Part shown: positions 54,560 to 64,000 of the stretch, piece after piece
Layout of the letters: each line of letters opens with the position of its first letter
Position numbering within the stretch: the first letter of the stretch is position 1
Assembly: GCF_013620795.1 (NCBI RefSeq)
Contig: NZ_LGLW01000004.1
Span: 124,001 to 188,000 of the forward strand
Direction of reading: 5' to 3'
Length of the DNA: 64,000 bases
From: Pseudomonas sp. Q2-TVG4-2
Lineage (GTDB): Bacteria > Pseudomonadota > Gammaproteobacteria > Pseudomonadales > Pseudomonadaceae
Made by a program: the position numbers and the translations under genes
Notes under the pieces: model-generated
The model's input: only the letters and a program-made list of their open reading frames with translations
Database searches by the model: none
Told to the model about the DNA's origin: nothing

Positions 54560-55456
54560 ATGCTGTTTCAACGGATTCTCGCAAGTTCTCTGGTACTTGC
54601 TCTCAGCCTCACCGCTGGCGCTAGCTGGGCCAAGGAGATAAACACCCGCTCATCCGCCTCGGCCAGTGCCGCGGTGCAGATGCAGCAGATTCGCAATGCC
54701 ACGGTGAAAATCAGCTACGCCGATACCACGTTCCTTATCGATCCGATGCTGGCCAAAAAAGGCACCTATCCCGGTTTTGAAGGCACGTATCGCAGCGAGC
54801 TGCGCAATCCGCTGGTCGAGCTACCGGTGTCGACGCCGGAAGTACTGGCTGGCGTGGATGCGGTCATCGTTACGCACACTCACCTCGACCATTGGGACGA
54901 CGCGGCCCAGCAACTGGTGCCCAAGAATCTCCCTTTGTTCGTACAGAACGAGTCCGATGCGAAGATCATTCGCAACCAAGGCTTTCAAGACGTTCGTGTT
55001 CTGGAGGACGGGACAGAGTTTGGCGGAGTTACCCTGAGCAAGACCGGTGGCCAGCACGGCACCGACAAGATGTACGCCGATCCGCAGCTCGCTAAAAACC
55101 TTGGGGACGCGATGGGTGTCGTTTTCGAAGCCCCTGGCCAGATGACCACGTACCTGGTGGGTGACACGATCTGGCGTGACGAAGTTGATCAGGCGCTGAC
55201 TCAGTACAGCCCAGAAATTGTAGTCGTTAACGCGGGCTACGCACTGGTAACCGGCTACGAGGGCGCCATCATCATGGGCAAGGAAGATGTTGTCCGCGCT
55301 GCCCAGGCGGTGCCTGACGCCAGGATCGTGGCAACTCATATGGACTCCATCAACCATATGGGTCAGACCCGCAACGAGCTGAAGGCCTATGTTACGGAGA
55401 AAGGTATTCAAGACCGGATAGCCATCCCGGAAGATGGGGCTGTAGTCAAGTTTTAG
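54560..55456 (+). CDS. Exported metallo-beta-lactamase-fold hydrolase (UlaG-like)
   Basis: 298 residues. A signal peptide covers 1-24 (LVLALSLTAGASWA). An MBL fold follows with the metal motif THTHLDHWDD near 110, His in TGGQHGTD and a distal IVATHMDSINH. The beta-lactamase superfamily has many activities; this branch resembles UlaG-like lactonases or phosphodiesterases, and the substrate is not known. The start is ATG 54560, with AGGAG eight bases upstream and the signal peptide beginning there; the frame is open to 54518. A terminator follows. Confidence 0.88.
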   Translation: MLFQRILASSLVLALSLTAGASWAKEINTRSSASASAAVQMQQIRNATVKISYADTTFLIDPMLAKKGTYPGFEGTYRSELRNPLVELPVSTPEVLAGVDAVIVTHTHLDHWDDAAQQLVPKNLPLFVQNESDAKIIRNQGFQDVRVLEDGTEFGGVTLSKTGGQHGTDKMYADPQLAKNLGDAMGVVFEAPGQMTTYLVGDTIWRDEVDQALTQYSPEIVVVNAGYALVTGYEGAIIMGKEDVVRAAQAVPDARIVATHMDSINHMGQTRNELKAYVTEKGIQDRIAIPEDGAVVKF

Positions 55457-55467
55457 GAGCAACTTCG

Positions 55468-55493
55468 GGTCGCCTCTACAGGGCGGCCTTTTT
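55468..55493 (+). terminator. Rho-independent terminator after the MBL-fold gene
   Basis: GGTCGCC pairs with GGCGGCC (one G-T wobble) around a 7-base loop, followed by TTTTT. It ends the MBL-fold transcript 11 bases after its stop and directly borders the IS remnant. Confidence 0.8.
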
Positions 55494-55504
55494 GCTTGCA
55501 GCGG

Positions 55505-56022
55505 TCAACCCATCCCAGACCGTGAGTTACGTTTTTCTTCAGCCCCCATTGGCGGTAATCCGTCATTGTGCTGATGCGGCCTGATCCAGTAGTAGCAGCA
55601 TCAGGAATGGGGCTGATGTCCCGCTGAGCTCCCGTGCCGTCAGGTAGGCCAGCCGCCGGAATACACACCGACTTTAGGCTGCGAAACAGACGCTCCATCG
55701 GCGAGTGTCCAAGTCGGAATGGAACAGCACCTGTCGTGGTCGACGACGTTGTTCGTAGGCCATGTCGAGGGCCTTGATCACCAGCTCGGCATCCGGCTTT
55801 GGGGACGCCCAGCCAATCGTCCGTCGCGTGTGCAGATCCAGCACTTCGGCCAGGAATGCCAGCGAGCTTGCGCCCATACGTAAGTGATATCACCGCACAA
55901 ACTCGGCTCGGGTGCTGGACAACGAATCCGCGGTCTAGCCTATGCGGGATGGCCGGGCGCTCAATCGTGGTCTGCTTGTAGCCGTGCGCGCCCGCTGCTT
56001 GCTGATAGGCAAAGGTCACGCA
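55505..56022 (-). mobile_element. Degraded IS3-type transposase (OrfB) remnant
   Basis: Minus-strand fragments match an IS3-family OrfB in order but in different frames: AHGYKQTTIERPAIPHRLD; then EVLDLHTRRTIGWA and ELVIKALDMAYEQRRRPRQV ending FHSD; then HSPMERLFRSLK and AQRDIS; and last GAEEKRNSRSGMG with a TGA at 55505. The roughly 33 codons normally between FHSD and SPMERLFRSLK are missing, and at least two frameshifts occur. OrfA, the OrfB N-terminus and the left end are absent. It is not able to move. Confidence 0.85.
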
Positions 56023-56091
56023 TCAATCGACGCGCGCGGAAACGGCTTATCGTCATAGTAACTACTACACTAGCTACCCGGTGATAGCGGG

Positions 56092-56712
56092 TTAATCGCG
56101 CTTGCGCTTGTTGCCCATGCGTACGCCGATATCCATCAGAAACTGGAAGAAGCCTTCCTGGTCTTCCAGAACATTGCTCCAGAACGGGGAGTGGTAAAGC
56201 GCTACAGCGCCGTGTACCAGCGCCCAGGCTGCGCAATAGTGGAAGTACGGCGGCACGTCTTCCAGCTTACCCTCGGAGATGCGCCCCTTGATCAGTTGGG
56301 TCAGGTGCTCGAAGTTCGATGCGCGAATACGATGGAGCTCCTCGACCATTTCCGGAACCTGATTGCCCTTGACGACCTTTTCTTCGAGACGATCGAACAG
56401 GCGATAGCGCTGAGGGTCGCGCATGCGAAATTCGAAGTAGGCGCGCGACAGCGCCTCCTTGTCCTGATCGAGGCTCGGTGAGTGCAGGAGCTCATTCAAG
56501 TCCCGCTCGTAGTCGAGCATAAGCCGCAAGTAAATCTCAGCCTTGGATTTGAAATGCTTGTAGATGGTGCCTTTGCCGATGCCAACCATGTCGGCGATCA
56601 TCTCGACGGTGACGCTGTCCTCTCCTTGGTCTAGGAACAGCTGAAGCGCAGTATCGAGAATCTCTTGCTCGCGACGGCGAAATTCACGGACCTTCCGGGG
56701 TTCATTTTGCAT
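56092..56712 (-). CDS. TetR/AcrR-family transcriptional regulator
   Basis: 206 residues. The N-terminal HTH (about 12-60: EILDTALQLFLDQG, VEMIADMVGIGKGTIYKHFKSK) is typical of TetR repressors, followed by a helical ligand-binding domain. It corresponds to the regulator found upstream of the tatD-pilZ region in P. aeruginosa (PA2957 position). It is divergent from the aminotransferase-fold gene with about 70 bases between, which may be its target. Ligand unknown. Confidence 0.88.
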   Translation of the reverse strand: MQNEPRKVREFRRREQEILDTALQLFLDQGEDSVTVEMIADMVGIGKGTIYKHFKSKAEIYLRLMLDYERDLNELLHSPSLDQDKEALSRAYFEFRMRDPQRYRLFDRLEEKVVKGNQVPEMVEELHRIRASNFEHLTQLIKGRISEGKLEDVPPYFHYCAAWALVHGAVALYHSPFWSNVLEDQEGFFQFLMDIGVRMGNKRKRD

Positions 56713-56783
56713 AAGAGGCTGCGGCTGGAAATCGAAGCAGATGATTATGCCTATCTAGTCAGAAAATGCACGGAACATTGCCC

Positions 56784-57917
56784 ATGAGTACATTGAATGA
56801 CGAATTCCCTCAAATCGAAGGATTACGATACCTAAATCACGCCGCCGTCGCGCCCTGGCCTCGCCGGGCGACCGAAGCCGTGGTGGCGTTCGCCGAACAG
56901 AATATGACGCTCGGCGCGCGTGATTACCCGCAGTGGCTCGCAGTTGAAACCAGATTGCGTAACCGCCTGGCCAGATTGCTGAACGCACCAGCTTCGGCAG
57001 ACATCGCGCTGGTCAAAAACACGTCCGAAGCACTTTCATTCGTGGCGTTCGGCCTGGACTGGAAAGCAGGTGACCAGATCATCATCAGTGACGAAGAGTT
57101 TCCATCCAACCGGGTGGTCTGGGAGGCCCTGCGACCCCAAGGTGTGGAAGTGGTCCAGGTCAGCCTCAAGGGCAATGATCCGGAAGCAGCTCTGCTGGCA
57201 GCCTGCGGACCGAACGTGCGCCTGATGGCAATCAGTGCCGTGCAATACGCTAGCGGCCTGCGCCTCGATCTGCCCCGACTCGGCGAAGGATGCGAACAAC
57301 GTGACGTGCTGCTGTGCATCGATGCGATTCAACAGCTCGGCGCACTGCCGTTCGATGTTCAGCAGTACCGGTGCGCCTTCGCCATGGCGGATGGACACAA
57401 ATGGCTGCTAGGTCCCGAAGGCCTCGGCGTGTTTTATTGCCGCAGCGATCTGCGTGCCAAGTTGAAGCTCCACGAGTACGGCTGGCATATGCTCGAGCAC
57501 GTCGGCGACTATGATCGACAGGATTGGCAGCCGGCCCGCAGCGCACGCCGATTCGAGTGCGGCAGTCCGAACCTGCTCGGTGCCATGGCGCTGGAGGCGA
57601 GTCTGTCGCTATTGGAGGATGTCGGCATGATCGAAGTGGGTCGAGCACTGGCCGAACGTATCGATCATCTGCAATACGAGCTGAATGCCATGCCGGGCGT
57701 TGAACTGCTGAGCCCGGCCGATCCGCTTCGACGAGCCGGCATCATGACCTTCAGAGTCGAGGGCTGGGAAAACCCAGCGCTGTTCGAACGTCTCAAGGCG
57801 GAGCAGATCGTCTGTGCCCTTCGTGGCGGAGGCGTACGGCTCTCGCCGCATTTCTATACCCACCCGAACGTCATTGAGCAAACATTGGCGGTGGTTCACG
57901 GGCTGCTTGCAAAGTGA
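56784..57917 (+). CDS. Class V aminotransferase-fold PLP enzyme
   Basis: 377 residues with the fold-type I PLP features: RYLNHAAVAPWPRRA at the N-terminus, LLCIDAIQQLGALP with the PLP-contacting Asp, and the Lys in AMADGHKWLLGPEGLGVFY. Relatives include cysteine desulfurase-like and isopenicillin N epimerase-like enzymes; the reaction is unknown. The ATG at 56784 (MSTLNDEF) is preferred over 56766 by similarity. It is divergent from the TetR gene and followed by the candidate RgsA RNA. Confidence 0.88.
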   Translation: MSTLNDEFPQIEGLRYLNHAAVAPWPRRATEAVVAFAEQNMTLGARDYPQWLAVETRLRNRLARLLNAPASADIALVKNTSEALSFVAFGLDWKAGDQIIISDEEFPSNRVVWEALRPQGVEVVQVSLKGNDPEAALLAACGPNVRLMAISAVQYASGLRLDLPRLGEGCEQRDVLLCIDAIQQLGALPFDVQQYRCAFAMADGHKWLLGPEGLGVFYCRSDLRAKLKLHEYGWHMLEHVGDYDRQDWQPARSARRFECGSPNLLGAMALEASLSLLEDVGMIEVGRALAERIDHLQYELNAMPGVELLSPADPLRRAGIMTFRVEGWENPALFERLKAEQIVCALRGGGVRLSPHFYTHPNVIEQTLAVVHGLLAK

Positions 57918-57984
57918 GCGATCAACTTGGGCGCAACTATTCCAAATCCGTTTTAAAAACGGTGCCATTCGGCCTGCAGAGTTG

Positions 57985-58115
57985 CCGATCAGGGCCAATA
58001 CTTCAGGCACTGGCCGCGCAATCCCCCCAATGCTCGGCCAGCTGAGGGAGCGAGGAACGTGACCTCATACTCCTAATGGTCTTGACCCGGCTCCTCGCGA
58101 GGCCGGGTTTTTTTT
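57985..58115 (+). ncRNA. rgsA: Candidate RgsA (P16) small RNA
   Basis: The stretch between the aminotransferase gene and the convergent aroP has no ORF of note and ends in a strong rho-independent terminator (stem 58085-58108, eight T residues to 58115). In P. aeruginosa the RpoS-dependent small RNA RgsA lies in the gap directly before tatD (PA2958-PA2959), close to this place; here aroP sits between. A transcript of about 120-130 bases would fit. The 5' end is a guess. Sequence identity to RgsA was not checked. Confidence 0.45.
58085..58115 (+). terminator. Rho-independent terminator (aminotransferase gene / candidate RgsA)
   Basis: ACCCGGC and GCCGGGT form the main stem with extra pairing inside, followed by eight T residues. 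It can end the aminotransferase transcript and the candidate small RNA. Confidence 0.88.
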
Positions 58116-58141
58116 GCCCGGAGGGCGACATGAATCGCGGA

Positions 58142-59539
58142 TCAGACAGGCCTGGCACGCCGACTGAAAAGCCGGAGCTGGAAACAGATCCAGATGAACA
58201 ACGCCCAGAACGGTATCGCGATTATCGATGTGCGCAACCCAGGCATCGAGAGCATGATCACCGCAATCAGCACCACGAAAGCCAGGCAAAGGTAATTGCT
58301 GAAGGGATACCAGAAGGCCTTGAACGACGGCTCAATACCCTGCGCTGCCATCGCCTTGCGAAACTTCAGGTGTGCGAGGCTGATCATCGCCCAATTGATC
58401 AGCAGCGCCGCAACCACCAGCGACATGAGCAGCTCGAGGGCAGTCTGCGGCAGCAGGTAATTCACCAACACGCAGAGCATGGTCACAAGCGCCGAGAGCG
58501 CGATTGCCAAAACAGGTACTCCGCGACGGTTCACGGTCATCAAAACCTTCGGCGCGTCCCCCTGCTCCGCCAGGCCGTATAGCATCCGGCTGTTGCAATA
58601 GACACCGCTGTTGTACACCGACAGCGCCGCGGTCAGTACCACAAAGTTGAGGATATGCGCCGCGGTGTCACTACCGATCAGCGAAAAGATTTGAACGAAG
58701 GGGCTTCCGCTGTATGGGTCACCGGCCGCACCCAGGGTTGCCAGCAAGCTGTCCCAGGGATACAACGCCAGCAGCACGCTCAACGCACCGATATAGAAGA
58801 TCAGGATGCGGTAAACCACCTGATTGATGGCCTTAGGGATGACTGTTTTCGGATCTGACGCTTCGGCGGCGGTGATCCCTACAAGTTCGAGCCCGCCGAA
58901 GGAAAACATGATGATTGCCAGCGCCATGACCATTCCACTGACGCCATTGGGGAAGAATCCGCCATGACTCCAGAGGTTGCTGAAGCTGGCCTGCTCACCG
59001 CCCTCGCCGCTCAATAGCAAATACAGACCCAGCGCGATCATTCCGATGATGGCGCCAACCTTGATGATCGCGAACCAGAACTCGGTCTCACCGAAGGTCT
59101 TCACGTTCACTAGATTGATGAGATTGATCAACACGAAAAATGCCGCCGCCGTGGTCCAGGCTGGCATCTCGGGCCACCAGAACTGCACGTACTTGCCTAC
59201 CGCTGTCAACTCGGCCATCCCCACCAGCACGTAAAGGACCCAGTAGTTCCAGCCGGATAGAAAGCCCGCATAGGGCGTCCAGTATTTATGCGCAAAATGG
59301 CTGAAGGATCCGGCGACGGGTTCTTCTACGATCATCTCGCCAAGCTGACGCATGATCAGGAAAGCGATGATTCCGCCAATGGCATAACCGAGAATCATCG
59401 ACGGCCCCGCACTGCGAAGCACGCCGGCCGAACCGAGAAAGAGTCCCGTGCCAATTGCCCCGCCGAGCGCGATCAGCTGAATGTGCCGGTTTTTTAGGCC
59501 GCGCTGAAGCGGACCGGTGTGCAGCGTATCGCTGGACAT
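58142..59539 (-). CDS. aroP: Aromatic amino acid permease AroP
   Basis: 465 residues with 12 predicted transmembrane helices. It closely follows E. coli AroP from the start (LKNRHIQLIALGGAIGTGLFLGS, then MRQLGEMIVEEPVAGSFSHF, WNYWVLYVLVGMAELTAVGKY). It takes up Phe, Tyr and Trp with protons. The ATG at 59539 (MSSDTLHTG) follows AAGGTGA; the longer frame to 59584 is not supported. It is on the opposite strand from the aminotransferase gene and lies between the candidate RgsA and tatD. Confidence 0.92.
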   Translation of the reverse strand: MSSDTLHTGPLQRGLKNRHIQLIALGGAIGTGLFLGSAGVLRSAGPSMILGYAIGGIIAFLIMRQLGEMIVEEPVAGSFSHFAHKYWTPYAGFLSGWNYWVLYVLVGMAELTAVGKYVQFWWPEMPAWTTAAAFFVLINLINLVNVKTFGETEFWFAIIKVGAIIGMIALGLYLLLSGEGGEQASFSNLWSHGGFFPNGVSGMVMALAIIMFSFGGLELVGITAAEASDPKTVIPKAINQVVYRILIFYIGALSVLLALYPWDSLLATLGAAGDPYSGSPFVQIFSLIGSDTAAHILNFVVLTAALSVYNSGVYCNSRMLYGLAEQGDAPKVLMTVNRRGVPVLAIALSALVTMLCVLVNYLLPQTALELLMSLVVAALLINWAMISLAHLKFRKAMAAQGIEPSFKAFWYPFSNYLCLAFVVLIAVIMLSMPGLRTSIIAIPFWALFIWICFQLRLFSRRARPV

Positions 59540-59717
59540 GGCGTCACCTTGTTTGGTCTGTGACGGGAAAACGATACGGCCCAATGAGCGACGAGACGGG
59601 GCCGAACTGAACCTTCATGCCCGCATGCCAGGCATGCGAACCGAAGCGGCGCGGATTGTACACGGCATCAGCGGATGGCGCGTTGCGCCACGCCGTTTCG
59701 AGCGTGAAAGGGCTCAA

Positions 59718-60503
59718 TCACGCCTTGATTCGGGCCAAGGGGAATAGTCGTTTGAAGTTTTCGGTGGTTTGCGCAGCAAGGGCATCGAACTCGACTCCGC
59801 GCAATTCAGCAAGAAACTCGGCAACTTCCCGAACGTATTGCGGCAGGTTCGGCTTGCCGCGGTAGGGAATCGGAGCCAGGTAAGGCGAATCCGTCTCGAC
59901 CAGCAGGCGATCCGCTGGAACGCGCCGGGCCACATCCCGAAGCGCATCGGCATTGCGGAAGGTCACGATGCCGGACAGCGAAATGTAGAAGCCAAGATCC
60001 AGCGCGGCCTTGGCCATCTCCCAATCTTCGGTGAAGCAGTGCAGTACGCCGGCCTGCGGCAACGCCGCTTCGCGGAGCAACCCCAGCGTGTCAGCACGGG
60101 CCGCGCGGGTGTGAACGATGACTGGTTTGCCACAGATCCGAGCCGCCTCGAGATGCAGGCGGAAGGACTGCTGCTGAAGCTCGGCGGCTTCGGGTTCGTA
60201 GTGATAGTCAAGCCCGGTCTCGCCGATCGCCACCACACCAGGCCCGTCCAGCTCCCGCAACAACCAGTCCAGTGCGGGCTCAGCACCGGGCTCAAGGTCC
60301 AGCGGATGCACCCCGACCGAACAGTCTACATCTTCGTAGCGCTGCGCAAGCGCCTTGACCGCTGCGGTATTGTCGGCACTGACGCCGATGCACAGAAAGT
60401 GCCCGACGCCACGCTGACGTGCAGCATTCAATGCTGCGTCCAGCGAGCCGCCGTGCACGGCGAGATCGAGACGATCGAGATGGCAATGCGAGTCGACCAG
60501 CAT
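59718..60503 (-). CDS. tatD: TatD-family metal-dependent DNase/hydrolase
   Basis: 261 residues, TIM barrel with the metal residues of the family: DSHCHLDRL at the start, IGETGLDYHYE, VIVHTRAA, GVLHCFTED and LLVETDSPYLAP. TatD proteins act as 3'-5' DNases or as hydrolases. The ATG at 60503 (MLVDSHCH) is taken because the catalytic His motif begins there; the frame to 60542 is not conserved. The 125-base gap before pilZ has no clear promoter. Confidence 0.95.
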   Translation of the reverse strand: MLVDSHCHLDRLDLAVHGGSLDAALNAARQRGVGHFLCIGVSADNTAAVKALAQRYEDVDCSVGVHPLDLEPGAEPALDWLLRELDGPGVVAIGETGLDYHYEPEAAELQQQSFRLHLEAARICGKPVIVHTRAARADTLGLLREAALPQAGVLHCFTEDWEMAKAALDLGFYISLSGIVTFRNADALRDVARRVPADRLLVETDSPYLAPIPYRGKPNLPQYVREVAEFLAELRGVEFDALAAQTTENFKRLFPLARIKA

Positions 60504-60627
60504 GGAAAATACCCAAACCGAAAACGCGCCATTGTAGAGCAAAGCAGCCGATCGGGCGCAACGAGGTCAGGTGATACCGAAAACGAGGAAGGCTTGGGAG
60601 GTAGCAGAGCAGATATCCGCAACTGCA

Positions 60628-60984
60628 CTACATGGTATGCGTTGGCCGATCAGACTTCATCGCGCCGGCCAGATAGGTTTCGATCTTGTTGCGCGCCGTC
60701 GAGTCACCCTCGTTGAACTGCACGCCAACGCCGGCGGCCCGGTTACCCTGCGCCCCTTTTGGAGTGATCCAAACGACCTTGCCGGCGACAGGGATCTTTT
60801 CGGGCTCATCCATCAGGCTCAGCAGCATGAACACTTCATCGCCGAGCTTGTAGCTCTTGTTGGTGGGAATGAACAATCCACCATGCTTGATGAACGGCAT
60901 GAACGCCGCGTAGAGCACCGATTTGTCCTTGATGGTCAGGGACAGGATGCCATTACGCGGACCAAGATTTGCAGGCAGGCTCAT
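60628..60984 (-). CDS. pilZ: Type IV pilus assembly protein PilZ
   Basis: 118 residues, the length of P. aeruginosa PilZ, with GILSLTIKDKSVLYAAFMPF and GGLFIPTNKSYKLGDEVFMLL. As in the founding PilZ, the N-terminal RxxxR motif needed for c-di-GMP binding is absent; the protein works in pilus biogenesis through PilB and FimX. It lies 32 bases after holB and is co-transcribed with the pabC-to-holB run. Confidence 0.95.
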   Translation of the reverse strand: MSLPANLGPRNGILSLTIKDKSVLYAAFMPFIKHGGLFIPTNKSYKLGDEVFMLLSLMDEPEKIPVAGKVVWITPKGAQGNRAAGVGVQFNEGDSTARNKIETYLAGAMKSDRPTHTM

Positions 60985-61015
60985 GCGGTATTCCTAACAA
61001 CAGTTCCGGTGGATT

Positions 61016-63690
<2,675 letters not shown>

Positions 63691-63694
<4 letters not shown>

Positions 63695-64000
63695 GTATTA
63701 CTCGACAGATCAGCAACTAGGCGTTGGAGTTTACGTGTGAGCGGCCCCACCGGCCAGACGTTGGCTTCGAACTGCCGCACAGGCCAGACGCCATACAGGC
63801 TGTTGCAAACGAAAACCTCGTCGGCCCCGAGCAGTTGTCCGAGCGAAATATCACCGACCGTCGTCTTAATCCCTGCCTGCCGAGCCCGATGAAGAAGCTC
63901 CGCACGCATTACGCCTGCCACACCGCACCGATCGAGCGAGGGGGTCAGCAGCACGTCCGATTGCGCAATAAAGATGTTGCTGAAGACCGCTTCGATGACA
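63691..64000 (-). CDS. pabC: Aminodeoxychorismate lyase PabC, C-terminal part
   Basis: The frame is open to the window end, so about 102 C-terminal residues are visible and the N-terminus lies outside. Features of fold-type IV PLP enzymes are present: SNIFIAQSDVLLTPSLDRCGVAGVMR and ADEVFVCNSLYGVWPV. PabC makes 4-aminobenzoate for folate. The position upstream of mltG-tmk-holB-pilZ is the standard Pseudomonas order. Confidence 0.95.

Overview
The window is chromosomal DNA of a polarly flagellated, high-GC gammaproteobacterium. Gene content, gene order and protein sequences fit Pseudomonas sensu lato, most likely the P. stutzeri group (Stutzerimonas). This assignment is by recognition of sequences and synteny, not by a database search. 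No rRNA, tRNA or CRISPR array was seen.

Layout. Positions 1-1467 (minus) hold the 5' end of a cytochrome c maturation operon (ccmA, ccmB and the first three codons of ccmC). Positions 1599-3442 (plus) hold a second FliK-like protein overlapped by a free-standing FlhB C-terminal domain, followed by a convergent secreted rhodanese. Positions 4072-34640 are one very large motility and chemotaxis block, almost all on the minus strand. Read in transcription order (from high to low coordinates) it runs fliE-F-G-H-I-J, hsbA-hsbR-hptB, fliK, fliL-M-N-O-P-Q-R-flhB, (sodC, opposite strand), flhA-flhF-fleN-fliA, cheY-Z-A-B, motC-motD, parC-parP-cheW-fipA. Four sites matching the sigma-54 -24/-12 consensus lie just upstream of fliE, fliK, fliL and flhA. 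A T-tailed terminator separates fliK from the fliL promoter. The block therefore holds the basal body, export gate, rotor, stators, sigma-28, the CheA pathway and the polar placement proteins (FlhF, FleN, FipA, ParC, ParP). It also holds a phosphorelay/partner-switch trio (HptB/HsbR/HsbA) known to tie surface behaviour to FlgM.

Positions 34922-46027 are ordinary metabolic and envelope genes: a BenE-type transporter, an SDR, a CurA-like reductase, pyrF, a small DUF2897 membrane protein, a CHASE4-PAS-GGDEF-EAL protein, a lipoprotein, a MocR regulator, and an OmpA/DUF4398/periplasmic binding protein trio. Positions 46154-49822 encode electron transfer flavoprotein (etfBA) and, divergently, ETF:ubiquinone oxidoreductase. 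The shared 333-bp intergenic region has a clear sigma-70 promoter and a CAAAC-N4-GTTTG palindrome of PsrA type.

Positions 51180-56091 look like accessory sequence: two GlxA/AraC-type regulators, a cysteine hydrolase, a secreted metallo-beta-lactamase-fold protein, a frameshifted glycine-zipper lipoprotein and an internally deleted IS3-type transposase remnant. From 56092 the window returns to conserved synteny: a TetR regulator, a class V aminotransferase-fold protein, a candidate RgsA small RNA, aroP, then tatD-pilZ-holB-tmk-mltG-pabC, the last cut by the window end.

Most of the window is well-understood biology. The least explained parts are the tandem motif in the CheA linker, the FliK2/FlhB-C pair, the inverted-repeat element beside sodC, the small overlapping ORF between ccmB and ccmC, and the remodelled 51-56 kb region.
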